Positions 1 to 8,572 of a DNA stretch of 64,000 bases are shown here, one piece after another. Both the position numbers and the translations under genes were made by a program. Source of the DNA: Paenirhizobium selenitireducens ATCC BAA-1503 (GTDB lineage Bacteria > Pseudomonadota > Alphaproteobacteria > Rhizobiales > Rhizobiaceae). How positions within the stretch are numbered: position 1 is the stretch's first letter; each line of letters starts with the position of its first letter. Under the pieces are notes generated by a model that searched no databases, was not told the DNA's origin, and worked only from the letters and a program-made list of their open reading frames with translations. Where the stretch lies: the NCBI RefSeq assembly GCF_000518785.1, contig NZ_JAEG01000012.1, positions 93,197 to 157,196 on the forward strand. Reading direction: 5' to 3'.

Positions 1-522
1 GTGACGGATGCGACCAAGCCGTTGTTCCTTGAGGTTGATCTGTGGCGCCTGGTGGCGGTCGTTCGCGACGAAGCCTCCATGCCCGTCGACATCGAAATGC
101 CGATGGCCCATGAGCTGGAGGATCTGGACCGCCTCATCGGCGATCCGGGAGAAACCGAAGGCGCGTCGGATGCGCTCATCCAGACGCTGTTCGACCTGTC
201 GCCCGTGGCTTTCTCGATTTCGACGATCGGCCAGAACAGTTCCCGCTATGTGCGGGTCAACAAGGCCTATCTGGAATTGGTCGGAAGGACCTGGGAGGAA
301 ATTCGCGGCCATGAAATGGTTTCCTCGGGCCTGGCCATCGGCAATGAAGCGCGCGAGCGACGGCTGGCCATGCTCGACCAGGAGGGCGGTTATTCGGGCG
401 AGCGCGCGGAAATCCGCAACGCCAAGGGCGAGACCGTGCCGATCCTCATCTCGGCCCGCCGCCTGAAGCTGGCGGGCGAGCTTTACGACTTCGAGGTCAT
501 CACCGACGCCTCGCAAAACTGA
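1..522 (+). CDS. PAS domain protein, possibly cut at its 5' end
   Basis: A 173-residue reading frame opens with GTG at the very first base, so the true start may lie outside the window. Residues about 60 to 170 look like one PAS fold: a segment LFDLSPVAFSIS, then NKAYLELVGRTWEEIRG, and a C-terminal strand pair ending in LYDFEVITDA. PAS domains sense small ligands, redox state or light and usually sit in front of an output domain. No kinase, GGDEF or HTH output follows before the stop, so it is either a stand-alone sensor or the C-terminal sensory part of a longer protein. The ligand cannot be predicted. Confidence 0.7.
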   Translation: MTDATKPLFLEVDLWRLVAVVRDEASMPVDIEMPMAHELEDLDRLIGDPGETEGASDALIQTLFDLSPVAFSISTIGQNSSRYVRVNKAYLELVGRTWEEIRGHEMVSSGLAIGNEARERRLAMLDQEGGYSGERAEIRNAKGETVPILISARRLKLAGELYDFEVITDASQN

Positions 523-558
523 TCCGGCTCTCCTCCGCTCCGGGTACGCACTGCCGCG

Positions 559-2643
559 TCAGGCGCGGCGGAACAGGACGAGGGAGCGGGGCACGAGCGA
601 CATGGTGTCTCCTGACGCAACGTGATCGCCCTTTCGAACGGGGTCGTTGGTGTCGAGTTCCAGATGCCAGTCGCTGGCGCCCCCGCCGCTCTTCGGCATG
701 GTGAAGCGCATCTCCTCATCGACGGGATTGAACAGGATCAGGATTTCCGGCCAGGCACCCTCGATCCCTTCCAGATCGTCGCGTTGCAGTCTCAATGCCA
801 GGGGGTTGCGGTCGAGCCAGTGTTCCGGCCGCTGGGCGCCGCCCTTGACATTATACCATTCGATGGTCGTACCGTCCCGCCAGCTGGCGCGGCGCAGCAG
901 CGGTTGCTCTTTGCGAAGGGCGATGAGCTTTGCGGTGAATTCGCGCAGCACCTCGCAGCTTTGCGGCAGGTTTTCCCAATGCAGCCAGCTGATCTCGTTG
1001 TCCTGGCAATAGCCGTTGTTGTTGCCCATTTGCGAGCGCCCGAATTCGTCCCCGGCGAGCAGCATCGGCGTCCCGTGCGAGAAGAACAGCGTGGCGAGGA
1101 AGTTGCGCTTTTGCCGATCGCGAAGGGCGTTGATGCCGGAGTCGTCCGTCGGGCCTTCGGCGCCGTAGTTGTGGCTCCGGTTGTCATTGTGGCCGTCGTT
1201 GTTGTCCTCGCCGTTCGCCTCGTTGTGCTTGCCGTCATAGGAGACGAGATCATTGAGGGTGAAGCCGTCATGGGCGGTGATGAAGTTGACGCTGGCCCAG
1301 GGGCGGCGGCCCCTGAGGTCGTAGATGTCGCCTGAGCCCAGCAGTCGGGCCGCGAAGTCAGGCGCGCAGTTATCCTTGTCCAGCCAGTAGTCGCGAGTCG
1401 AGTCGCGATACTTGTCGTTCCACTCGGCCCACCCCGGGGGAAAGCCGCCGACCTGGTATCCGCCGGGGCCGATGTCCCAGGGCTCGCCAATCAGCTTGAT
1501 CTTCGACAGAACCGGATCCTGCGCCACGGCATCAAAGAACCCGCCCCGCTGGTCGAAGCCTTCCGGCTCGCGGCCGAGAATGGTTCCGAGATCGAAGCGG
1601 AAACCGTCGACATGCATGTCCTCCGCCCAGTAGCGCAGGCTGTCCATTACCATTTGCAGAACGCGGGGATGGGAGGTGTTCACCGTGTTTCCGGTGCCCG
1701 TGTCGTTGATGTAATAGCGATGATTGTTGGGCATGGTGCGGTAGTAGGAAAAATTGTCGATGCCCTTGAAGGAAAGCGTCGGCCCCAGTTCGTTACCCTC
1801 GGCCGTGTGGTTGTAGACGACGTCGAGGATCACCTCGATGCCGCCGTCATGGAAGGCGCGAACCATGTCGCGAAACCCGTCCAGTCCCTTCGGCCCATAA
1901 TAGCGCGACGCGGGCGAGAAGAAGCCGATGGTGTTATAGCCCCAATAGTTGCGAAGGCCCTTGTCGAGCAGGTGACTGTCGTCGGGAAAGGCGTGGATCG
2001 GCATAAGCTCGATCGAGGTGATGCCGAGGCTTTTCACATAGTCGACGGCCGCCGCATGGCCGAGGCCCTCGAACGTGCCGCGCAGGTTTTCCGGGATCGC
2101 CGGGTTGAGCTTGGTGAAACCCTTCACATGGGTCTCGTAAACGATCGTGTCCGCCCATGGGATGATCGGGGAGCCATTGTATTCACGGCTGATCCGCGGA
2201 TCGATGATACGGCATTTCGGCATGTCCGCGCCGTTGTCGAGCGCGCTGAACGACAGGTCCTTCTCGTCGCTATCGATGTCATAGCCGAAATGCGCCTTCG
2301 TCCAGGCGATATCGCCGACGATCTCGCGCGCATACGGATCGAGCAAGAGCTTATTGGGATTGAAGCGGTGGCCGTTTGCCGGGTCATGGGGGCCGTGCAC
2401 GCGGTAGCCGTAGAGCATGCCCGGCTTCACTCCCGGCAGGTAGCCGTGCCAGACTTCATTGGTGTATTCCGGCAATTCGATCCGGGCGATCTCCGTCCTG
2501 CCGCTCTCATCATACAGGCAGAGTTCGACCCTCTCCGCATGGGCGGAAAACAGCGCGAAATTCGTGCCTTCTCCATCGAAACGCGCGCCGAGCACCTGCC
2601 ATTCACCGGCTTCGACTGCGAACTGCATGCTGCGAGCATCCAT
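559..2643 (-). CDS. glgX: Glycogen debranching enzyme GlgX (GH13)
   Basis: A 694-residue GlgX/isoamylase-type enzyme that hydrolyses alpha-1,6 branches of glycogen left after phosphorylase action. The N-terminal early-set (CBM48-like) domain covers about residues 15-110. The GH13 barrel follows with all catalytic motifs: DVVYNH, DGFRFDLGT (nucleophile Asp), LIGEPWD (acid/base Glu) and FITAHDGF (transition-state Asp). The open frame extends 38 codons upstream, but ATG at 2643 has AAGGAT ten bases before it and starts MDARSM, just ahead of the conserved domain, so I chose it. No other glg gene lies in the window. The gene converges on the PAS gene. Confidence 0.93.
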   Translation of the reverse strand: MDARSMQFAVEAGEWQVLGARFDGEGTNFALFSAHAERVELCLYDESGRTEIARIELPEYTNEVWHGYLPGVKPGMLYGYRVHGPHDPANGHRFNPNKLLLDPYAREIVGDIAWTKAHFGYDIDSDEKDLSFSALDNGADMPKCRIIDPRISREYNGSPIIPWADTIVYETHVKGFTKLNPAIPENLRGTFEGLGHAAAVDYVKSLGITSIELMPIHAFPDDSHLLDKGLRNYWGYNTIGFFSPASRYYGPKGLDGFRDMVRAFHDGGIEVILDVVYNHTAEGNELGPTLSFKGIDNFSYYRTMPNNHRYYINDTGTGNTVNTSHPRVLQMVMDSLRYWAEDMHVDGFRFDLGTILGREPEGFDQRGGFFDAVAQDPVLSKIKLIGEPWDIGPGGYQVGGFPPGWAEWNDKYRDSTRDYWLDKDNCAPDFAARLLGSGDIYDLRGRRPWASVNFITAHDGFTLNDLVSYDGKHNEANGEDNNDGHNDNRSHNYGAEGPTDDSGINALRDRQKRNFLATLFFSHGTPMLLAGDEFGRSQMGNNNGYCQDNEISWLHWENLPQSCEVLREFTAKLIALRKEQPLLRRASWRDGTTIEWYNVKGGAQRPEHWLDRNPLALRLQRDDLEGIEGAWPEILILFNPVDEEMRFTMPKSGGGASDWHLELDTNDPVRKGDHVASGDTMSLVPRSLVLFRRA

Positions 2644-2909
2644 TGGTAGATCCTTGATCGGGAGGAATTGCGCATGCTCAATGCTGCGGTGCGGAATTTG
2701 TTCCCTGAAGGCGCAAGGAATACCGCCTGTGTCCGTGGCTGAGGGAACCTTTGACACTCTGCGGTAGTTTGGCGCAAGGCGCTGCTCCCAAGCGTCATTT
2801 CGTAACCCAGGAGGCCAGAGCCTGCTGCGCTAATGTGGGAGGCGCATTTGCAATGCGACAGGGCGCATCGGCAGATGCCGACACGCTCTCCTTTCTGCAT
2901 CTCCGAATG

Positions 2910-3299
2910 TTAGTGGCGCTCTTTCGAGCCGGCTGTCGACGAGTAAGTGGCCGATACCGGATCGCTGGCCGGGAAGGTATCGATCAGTCCCTCGTCAACC
3001 TGTGAATCGAGTTCGGTTTCGTCCCGCGCGCGCCGAGCGCTCAGAACGGCATCCGATACCGCATCGTCGCCGCTGCGGGCGAGGTTGTCGTCGCGCTCCT
3101 TCTTGGTGGCGCCGTCGAAGGCGCCCACCTGGAGAAGCAGGACGCGCGCCTTGGCAAGGGCGTTTTCCCGATTTAGATCGCCGCTTTCGCTCTGCTTTAT
3201 GCGAACGGATACGACTTCGCCACCGTCGCCGACGAACTCGACAGTGTAGCCCGGAACGCCACCCATATCTTCGTGTACCTGTGTTCCAACGATCTGCAT
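2910..3299 (-). CDS. Small FPASDP-motif protein under stress promoter
   Basis: A conserved hypothetical protein of 129 residues. The N-terminal half (MQIVGTQVHEDMGG to about residue 60) looks like a small beta-rich domain. The charged middle part is rich in Lys, Glu and Arg. The C-terminus carries DEGLIDTFPASDPVSAT, a short motif that recurs in small rhizobial proteins of unknown role. ATG at 3299 was preferred because GGGAGA lies seven bases upstream, whereas the ATG six bases earlier is too close to it. An EcfG-type promoter (3332-3356) lies directly upstream, so the gene probably belongs to the general stress response. No enzyme motif is visible. Confidence 0.75.
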   Translation of the reverse strand: MQIVGTQVHEDMGGVPGYTVEFVGDGGEVVSVRIKQSESGDLNRENALAKARVLLLQVGAFDGATKKERDDNLARSGDDAVSDAVLSARRARDETELDSQVDEGLIDTFPASDPVSATYSSTAGSKERH

Positions 3300-3331
3300 G
3301 GTCATTCTCCCATTGTGATGATCCAATGGAA

Positions 3332-3356
3332 AACGCATGCCGACCGCACTGGTTCC
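3332..3356 (-). promoter_or_regulatory. EcfG (general stress sigma) type promoter
   Basis: Read on the minus strand this is GGAAC, 16 bases, then CGTT, which matches the alphaproteobacterial EcfG/RpoE2 consensus (GGAAC-N16/17-CGTT). It ends about 33 bases before the ATG of the small FPASDP protein at 3299, a sensible leader length. The match is read from sequence; activity is inferred. Confidence 0.7.
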
Positions 3357-3535
3357 ATCGAAAGACAACGATGTGGCGCGATGCCCGTCTGTTGAATGCG
3401 CCACCGGCAACTTTCAATTGCGATTTGTTCCGCGTAGCGCGGTAAACCCTTTGTTTACCAAGCAGTTCACGAATTGACTAAAATCTGAACAAACTTCGAG
3501 TTGCAGGCGTTGTGGCAGCAAAGGAGATCTTTGCC

Positions 3536-3928
3536 ATGCCGATGAAAGCCAACCTGCCCACAGATACCATCCTGATCGTGGAGGATGATGTGTTCGTTTC
3601 CATGGACGCCGCCGACAGCGTATCGCGCGCAGGGGTCAATGTCGTCACCGCCGAAACCGTGCGTGATGCGCTCGAAATTCTGGAACAGGAAGACATCTCG
3701 GCCGCCATCCTCGACTTTCATGTCCGGGACGGCGCGGTCACGCCCATCGTTGCGGTACTCCGGAAGAAGGGCATCCCGTTCCGCATCGTCTCCGGCTCGC
3801 CTTTTGCCGAAATCGCCGCCAACGGCATTCCGCCCGGGCTCTGCGCGCAGAAGCCGGCCGACTATTTCAAGGTGCTCGTCTCGCTGATCAGCGAACGGCC
3901 GTGGACCGCGCTGAGGCCGAGCCACTGA
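3536..3928 (+). CDS. Single-domain response regulator
   Basis: A 130-residue stand-alone receiver (CheY-like) domain. Residues 12-18 give the first strand and acidic pocket (ILIVEDD, Asp17/Asp18), Asp60 in AILDFHV is the phosphoacceptor, Ser/Thr of RIVSGSP forms the switch position, and the Lys of CAQKPAD is the conserved lysine. No output domain is attached, so it must act through protein contacts or as a phosphate sink. The start is ATG at 3536, which has AAGGAG eight bases upstream; an upstream in-frame GTG at 3512 lacks a comparable site. No histidine kinase is adjacent. It is divergent from the stress-promoter gene on its left. Confidence 0.88.
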   Translation: MPMKANLPTDTILIVEDDVFVSMDAADSVSRAGVNVVTAETVRDALEILEQEDISAAILDFHVRDGAVTPIVAVLRKKGIPFRIVSGSPFAEIAANGIPPGLCAQKPADYFKVLVSLISERPWTALRPSH

Positions 3929-3950
3929 ACAGTCGCCGGGCCCGCATTTC

Positions 3951-4571
3951 TCAGGCGCGCTTGTCGAGCAGCCGCGTCAGCGTGCGTTCCACCACATCGA
4001 CCATCACCATCGTCTGGTGGTCCACTTCGATGTTCAGCCGATCTCCGGGCTTGTAGCGGGGAAATGTCGTCTGCCGGAGCGTCTCGGGAATGAGATTGAT
4101 CTGGAACACGTTGCCTTCGGCTTCCGCAACCGTCAGGCTTGCGCCGTTCACGGCCAGGAAGCCGCGCGGGAAGATGTATTTCGCCCATTCCTCGGGAACC
4201 GAAAAGTGGATGTGGGCGCCCGGCATTTCGCTCTTGGCGCCTATCAGCGTTGCGGTCGTGGCGATATGGCCGGCAATCGCATGGCCGCCGTTCTCGTCCG
4301 TCGGCTTGGCCGAGCGCTCCAGGTTGACACCGTCGCCGACGGAAAGGTCGGACAGGTTGGTGCGCTCCAGGGTCGCGTCCATGGCGTCGAAGGTCACGGT
4401 CGTTCCTTCAATGGAGGTCGCGGAAAGGCAGACGCCTTCCACCGAAACGCTTCCGCCGATCTGCAGGCCTTCGACCAGCCGTTCGGGAAACTGGATATGG
4501 AATTCGGTGTATCCGTCATGACGGATGATGTTGGTGACCGGGGCCACCGCCTGGACGATACCGGTATACAT
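3951..4571 (-). CDS. ribE: Riboflavin synthase, alpha chain
   Basis: A 206-residue protein that dismutates two 6,7-dimethyl-8-ribityllumazine molecules to riboflavin and the pyrimidinedione. It shows the family's two tandem lumazine-binding barrels: MYTGIVQAV at the N-terminus, GVCLSAT and GGHAIAGHI in the first half, and LAVNGASLTV, LIPETLRQTTF and NIEVD in the second half. The start at 4571 gives the canonical MYTGIVQ; an upstream in-frame extension of 29 codons was rejected for that reason. Other rib genes are not in the window, and I saw no FMN riboswitch upstream. Confidence 0.93.
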   Translation of the reverse strand: MYTGIVQAVAPVTNIIRHDGYTEFHIQFPERLVEGLQIGGSVSVEGVCLSATSIEGTTVTFDAMDATLERTNLSDLSVGDGVNLERSAKPTDENGGHAIAGHIATTATLIGAKSEMPGAHIHFSVPEEWAKYIFPRGFLAVNGASLTVAEAEGNVFQINLIPETLRQTTFPRYKPGDRLNIEVDHQTMVMVDVVERTLTRLLDKRA

Positions 4572-4796
4572 GTCTTTTCCTGTGTTGCCCGCGCAGGCTC
4601 GCAAATGCCCGGTCGCGGCGTCGTTGGCCAAAGGTAATGTGCGATTGGCTAAAGACAACCGTAAAATCCGGACGCTCCGTCAAGAATTACTGAACGGTGG
4701 GGGCAGGCGTGTTTCGCGAAAGCGTGCATTGTCAAAGACGCGTGGCCTTGCGATGAACGGAAAGTTCGCAACGCTCCGTGGAGCAAGGGTTATCGC

Positions 4797-5480
4797 ATGC
4801 AGCCTCACGACTATTGGCAGACGATAGAACCTCCGGGCAGATTCGACCCTGCCGGCCCGCACCGCCAAAGCTATCCGGCAAGCTTGCCTGACGGTGGGCA
4901 GATGCTTCTGCCGATCCGGCCGCTTGCCGACGGCCAGCATGGGATTGCATCCCTCATCGTCAACCAGGCGAGCTTCGCGGTGCTCGACACGCTCGCCTGC
5001 TGTCTTGCCGACAGACTTGCCGAATACCGCCCGGACGTGATCGTGGGGTTGCCGACGCTCGGGCTGACGCTTGCCTCCGCCGTGGCACAGAAGCTCGGCC
5101 ACACCCGCTATGTCCCGTTCGGGACCTCGCGCAAGTTCTGGTATCTCGACGAATTGTCGGTGCCGATGAGTTCGATCACCACGCCGCACCAGCAGAAGCG
5201 TCTGTTCGCCGATCCGCGCATGTTGCCGTTGCTCCAGGGCCGTCGCGTCGTCCTCGTCGACGACGTCATGTCGAGCGGCGCATCCATGGTGGCCGGGTTG
5301 AACCTGCTGGCCGCGCTCGACATCGAGCCGGTGGCGCTCGCGGTGGCCATGTTGCAGACCGAGCGCTGGAGGCCGGCGATTTCGGCTTGCGGGGAGGGGT
5401 GGCCGGAGAGGACCCGAAGCGTAATTGCCACGCCGCTTTTGGAGCGGAACTCCGAAGGGCTCTGGAAGGCGACGGCCTGA
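4797..5480 (+). CDS. Phosphoribosyltransferase family protein
   Basis: A 227-residue type I phosphoribosyltransferase-like protein. The PRPP-binding loop is VVLVDDVMSSGAS near residues 150-163, with the paired acidic residues followed by a small-residue loop. An upstream PDVIVGLPTLGLTLASAVA segment resembles the pyrophosphate loop. The N-terminal region (MQPHDYWQTIEPPG) has no recognised domain. ATG at 4797 follows AAGGG at seven bases. The nucleobase or other acceptor is not predictable from the sequence. It lies just upstream of the PfkB-type kinase on the same strand (133 bases), but a shared role is not evident. Confidence 0.75.
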   Translation: MQPHDYWQTIEPPGRFDPAGPHRQSYPASLPDGGQMLLPIRPLADGQHGIASLIVNQASFAVLDTLACCLADRLAEYRPDVIVGLPTLGLTLASAVAQKLGHTRYVPFGTSRKFWYLDELSVPMSSITTPHQQKRLFADPRMLPLLQGRRVVLVDDVMSSGASMVAGLNLLAALDIEPVALAVAMLQTERWRPAISACGEGWPERTRSVIATPLLERNSEGLWKATA

Positions 5481-5613
5481 GACGAAGGATCACGGCTGCT
5501 GCGGTCGTGCGCTTTCTTGCGACCCTCGGGGCATTGAGGCTATAGCTTCACTCGGCCGGTTGCGGTGCGAAACGATTTCTTGGAACTGTCATGAAGGGAC
5601 GCTAGGCTCGGGC

Positions 5614-6537
5614 ATGTCGAAAATTCTCTCCATCGCGCTCAATCCCGCCATCGATATTTCCAGCGACGCCGATGCGGTTCGTCACACGCACAAGACCCGT
5701 ACGCACAATCAGCGCCAGCATGCAGGCGGCGGCGGCATCAATGTCGCACGCGTCATCGTCGAGCTGGGCGGAAAGTGCGAGCTGCTCTACCTCACCGGCG
5801 GGGCCACCGGGACGCTGCTCGAAGCCATGCTCGAGCCGCTCGGCGTCAAGCAACACCGGTTTCGCATCCATGATCCTGTCCGGGTCGCCTACAACGTGCG
5901 GGAACTCTCGACCAATCTCGAATATCGCTTCGTCCCGGAAGGACCGGAGGTCACCGAGGAAGAGCTGGCGCCGGTCTTCGATCTGCTCGAGGGAAGCGAT
6001 GCTGACTATGTCGTCGCCAGCGGTAGCCTGCCGCGCGGCGTCTCTGACGGTACCTATGCGCGTATGGCCGAAATTGCGACCCGCAAGAAAGCCCGCCTTA
6101 TCCTCGATACGTCCGGCGAGGCATTGCACGAGACGCTGTCGAAGGCGAAAGTCTTCCTCGTCAAGCCGAGCCTTGGCGAGCTGGCCAGCTTTGTCGGTCA
6201 GAAGATCGATCATGACAACGCTGGATCTGCTGCCCAGGCCATCGTGCGCAGCGGTGCCGCAGATTATATCGCAGTCACGCTCGGTGGCGATGGTGCGATC
6301 CTGGTCGGTGCCGACACGATCCAGCGCGTGCCGGCAATCGATGTGCCGGTGCAATCGGCGGTCGGTGCGGGAGACAGCTTTGTCGCCGCGATGACCTGGT
6401 CATTGGCCGAGGGCCACGAGATCGGCGAGGCCTTCCGCTTCGGCCTGGCGGCGGGTGCCGCGGCGGTCATGACTTCCGGCACGGAGCTTTGCCGACGTGC
6501 GGACGTGCTGGCACTCTACGAGGCGAACAAGGGCTGA
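5614..6537 (+). CDS. pfkB: PfkB-type phosphofructokinase / hexose-phosphate kinase
   Basis: A 307-residue PfkB (ribokinase-fold) kinase. Its signatures read like Escherichia coli phosphofructokinase 2: GGGGINVARVI near residue 40, GGATG, EYRFVPEGPE, a DTSGEAL segment, FLVKPSLGEL, and the C-terminal catalytic and anion-hole motif AVGAGDSFVAAM. It most likely phosphorylates fructose 6-phosphate, but the family also includes 1-phosphofructokinases and tagatose-6-phosphate kinases. The frame is open for 63 codons upstream; ATG at 5614 gives the usual N-terminus MSKILSIALNPAID. An EMP-type phosphofructokinase is uncommon in rhizobia, so substrate identity matters. It lies beside a sugar ABC transporter on the opposite strand. 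Confidence 0.75.
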   Translation: MSKILSIALNPAIDISSDADAVRHTHKTRTHNQRQHAGGGGINVARVIVELGGKCELLYLTGGATGTLLEAMLEPLGVKQHRFRIHDPVRVAYNVRELSTNLEYRFVPEGPEVTEEELAPVFDLLEGSDADYVVASGSLPRGVSDGTYARMAEIATRKKARLILDTSGEALHETLSKAKVFLVKPSLGELASFVGQKIDHDNAGSAAQAIVRSGAADYIAVTLGGDGAILVGADTIQRVPAIDVPVQSAVGAGDSFVAAMTWSLAEGHEIGEAFRFGLAAGAAAVMTSGTELCRRADVLALYEANKG

Positions 6538-6564
6538 TCTTGCCCGGCGGCTTCGTCCGACTGC

Positions 6565-7674
6565 TTACAGCCGCATGCCGGCCTTGCCGTCGAACAGCTT
6601 GGCCTTGCCCATGTTGACCTCGAAGCGGAACGTCTCGCCGGGCTTGACGCGCTCTTCGGGCCGCACCCGGGCGATCGCTTCCATGCCGCCCAGCGTGAAG
6701 ACCAGCATGGTGTCCGGACCGGTGGGTTCGACCACGTCGACCGCGCGCTCGAAGACGAACAGCTCGGTTTGCTCTGCACCGTGGGCGCCGACATGGGTGA
6801 TCGTTTCGGGGCGCAGGCCGAGATAGATTTCGTCGCCTTCCCGTCCCTTGACCTTGCCGGCCTGCTCGGGGCCGAGGGGAAAGCGGATCGTGCCTTCCTC
6901 GTCGGTGACGGCGATCGCGTAGCCATCCTCGTTGAGCACCTTTCCCTTGACGATGTTCATCGACGGCGAGCCCATGAAGCCGGCAACGAAGAGGTCGACG
7001 GGGTTTTCATAGACCTCCTCGGGCGTGCCGAACTGCCGCACATGGCCATTGTCCATGACGGCAATGCGCGAGGCGAGCGTCATCGCCTCGATCTGGTCGT
7101 GGGTGACGTAGACGATCGTCTTGCCGAGGCGCTGGTGCAGCTTCTTCACTTCGGTGCGCATTTCGATGCGCAGCTTGGCATCGAGATTGGAGAGCGGCTC
7201 GTCGAACAGGAAGACGTCGGGATTGCGCACCAGGGCGCGGCCCATGGCGACGCGCTGGCGCTGGCCGCCCGACAATTGCCCCGGCTTGCGGTCGAGCAGC
7301 TGCTCGATATGCAGGAGTTGGGAGACGTCTGCGAGCGCCTTGTCCTGGACGGCGCGATCGACACCACGGGTCTGCATGCCGAAGGTGATGTTCTCCTGCA
7401 CGGTCTTGGTCGGATAGAGCGCGTAGGACTGGAACACCATGGCGATGTTGCGGTCCTTCGGCGGTACGTCATTGACCAGCGCGTCGCCGATCCGGATCTC
7501 GCCGCTGGTCAGCGTCTCGAGCCCGGCAATCAGGTTGAGGAGCGTGGACTTTCCGCAACCCGAAGGCCCGACAAGCACGACGAACTCGCCGTCATCAAGG
7601 TCGATGCTCACGCCCTTGATGATCTCGGCCGTACCGAATTTCTTCCAGACGTCCCGCAGTTCTACTTTTGCCAT
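6565..7674 (-). CDS. Sugar ABC transporter ATPase (UgpC/MalK type)
   Basis: A 369-residue CUT1-family ATP-binding subunit on the cytoplasmic face. The Walker A is GPSGCGKST, the Q-loop is VFQSYALYP, the ABC signature is LSGGQRQRVAMGRAL, the Walker B is DVFLFDEPLSNLD, and the switch His sits in VTHDQIEAM. The C-terminal regulatory OB-type domain covers about residues 240-369. Such ATPases are often promiscuous and shared, but here the gene is the last of a four-gene operon after the binding protein and two permeases, only four bases beyond the second permease, so it probably serves this glucose-type system. Confidence 0.93.
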   Translation of the reverse strand: MAKVELRDVWKKFGTAEIIKGVSIDLDDGEFVVLVGPSGCGKSTLLNLIAGLETLTSGEIRIGDALVNDVPPKDRNIAMVFQSYALYPTKTVQENITFGMQTRGVDRAVQDKALADVSQLLHIEQLLDRKPGQLSGGQRQRVAMGRALVRNPDVFLFDEPLSNLDAKLRIEMRTEVKKLHQRLGKTIVYVTHDQIEAMTLASRIAVMDNGHVRQFGTPEEVYENPVDLFVAGFMGSPSMNIVKGKVLNEDGYAIAVTDEEGTIRFPLGPEQAGKVKGREGDEIYLGLRPETITHVGAHGAEQTELFVFERAVDVVEPTGPDTMLVFTLGGMEAIARVRPEERVKPGETFRFEVNMGKAKLFDGKAGMRL

Positions 7675-7678
7675 CTCA

Positions 7679-8572
7679 TCACCCTTTCACGGCACCTGCG
7701 GCCAGACCGCGCACGAAGTATTTTCCCGCCACGATGTAGACGAGCAGGGTCGGCAGGGCCGCGATGATCGCCGCCGCCATGTCGACATTGTATTCCTTCA
7801 CGCCGGTGCTCGACGCGACGATGTTGTTGAGCGCCACGGTCACCGGATTGCTGTCCCCGACCGTGAAGGCCACGCCGAACAGAAAGTCGTTCCAGATCTG
7901 CGTGAACTGCCAGATGACGGCGACGACGATGGTCGGCAGCGACATGGGCAAGAGCAGGGTGAAGAAGATGCGGAAGAAGCCGGCTCCGTCGATCTTTGCC
8001 GCATGAACGATTCCGTCCGATACGCTGACGAAGAAATTGCGGAAGAACAGCGTGGTGAAGGAAAGGCCGTAGACGGTGTGGACCAGGATCAGGCCGTAGA
8101 CGCTGCCGGCCAGGCCGAAATAGCCGAGCATGCGGGCCATGGGAAGCAGCACGACCTGGAAGGGGATGAAGGAGCCGAACAACATCAGCGCAAAGATGAT
8201 GTCGGCGCCGGGGAACTTCCACTTGGTCAGCGCGTAGCCGTTGAGCGCGCCGAGCAGGGTGGAGATGGCGACCGCCGGGACGACCATCAGGATGGAGTTC
8301 ATGAAATAGGGCTGCAGCCCCGTGCAGCGCACGCCGACGCAAGCCGAACTCCAGGCCTTTTCCCAGGCAGCGAAGGTCACCTCCTTCGGCAGGCTGATCA
8401 GCGACGACGTGCGGATCTCTTCGAGCGATTTCAACGAGGTCGAGATCATGACGAAGAGCGGCATGAGATAGTAGAGACAGAAGAGCCCGAGGATGGCGAA
8501 GAGCAGCAGGCGCAGCAGCGTGTTCTTCAGGCCCCGGGGCCGGACAATGCCGGAGATGGCGGCTCCGCTCAT
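7679..8572 (-). CDS. Sugar ABC transporter permease (GtsC-like)
   Basis: A 297-residue CUT1 inner-membrane permease with about six membrane segments. The EAA loop that contacts the ATPase is visible as AAKIDGAGFFRIFFTLLLP. ATG at 8572 overlaps the stop of the preceding permease (ATGA), indicating translational coupling. The frame stays open upstream inside the other permease, which is a composition effect and not a fusion. The stretch SACVGVRCTGLQPYF after the first helix is also typical of glucose/mannose-type systems of the GtsABC group. It pairs with the 8569-9468 permease to form the channel. Confidence 0.92.
   Translation of the reverse strand: MSGAAISGIVRPRGLKNTLLRLLLFAILGLFCLYYLMPLFVMISTSLKSLEEIRTSSLISLPKEVTFAAWEKAWSSACVGVRCTGLQPYFMNSILMVVPAVAISTLLGALNGYALTKWKFPGADIIFALMLFGSFIPFQVVLLPMARMLGYFGLAGSVYGLILVHTVYGLSFTTLFFRNFFVSVSDGIVHAAKIDGAGFFRIFFTLLLPMSLPTIVVAVIWQFTQIWNDFLFGVAFTVGDSNPVTVALNNIVASSTGVKEYNVDMAAAIIAALPTLLVYIVAGKYFVRGLAAGAVKG

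Noticed and set aside
2644..2909. Small gene between glgX and the FPASDP gene
   Set aside because: Only short frames without ribosome-binding sites; treated as glgX upstream region.
3408..3450. Second EcfG-like site (GGAAC with AGTT) on the minus strand near 3430
   Set aside because: Spacing to the -10 element is too short (14 bases before AGTT) and it lacks a proper CGTT.
4572..4796. FMN riboswitch upstream of riboflavin synthase
   Set aside because: No RFN core (AGGGC...GGATG) was seen on either strand.
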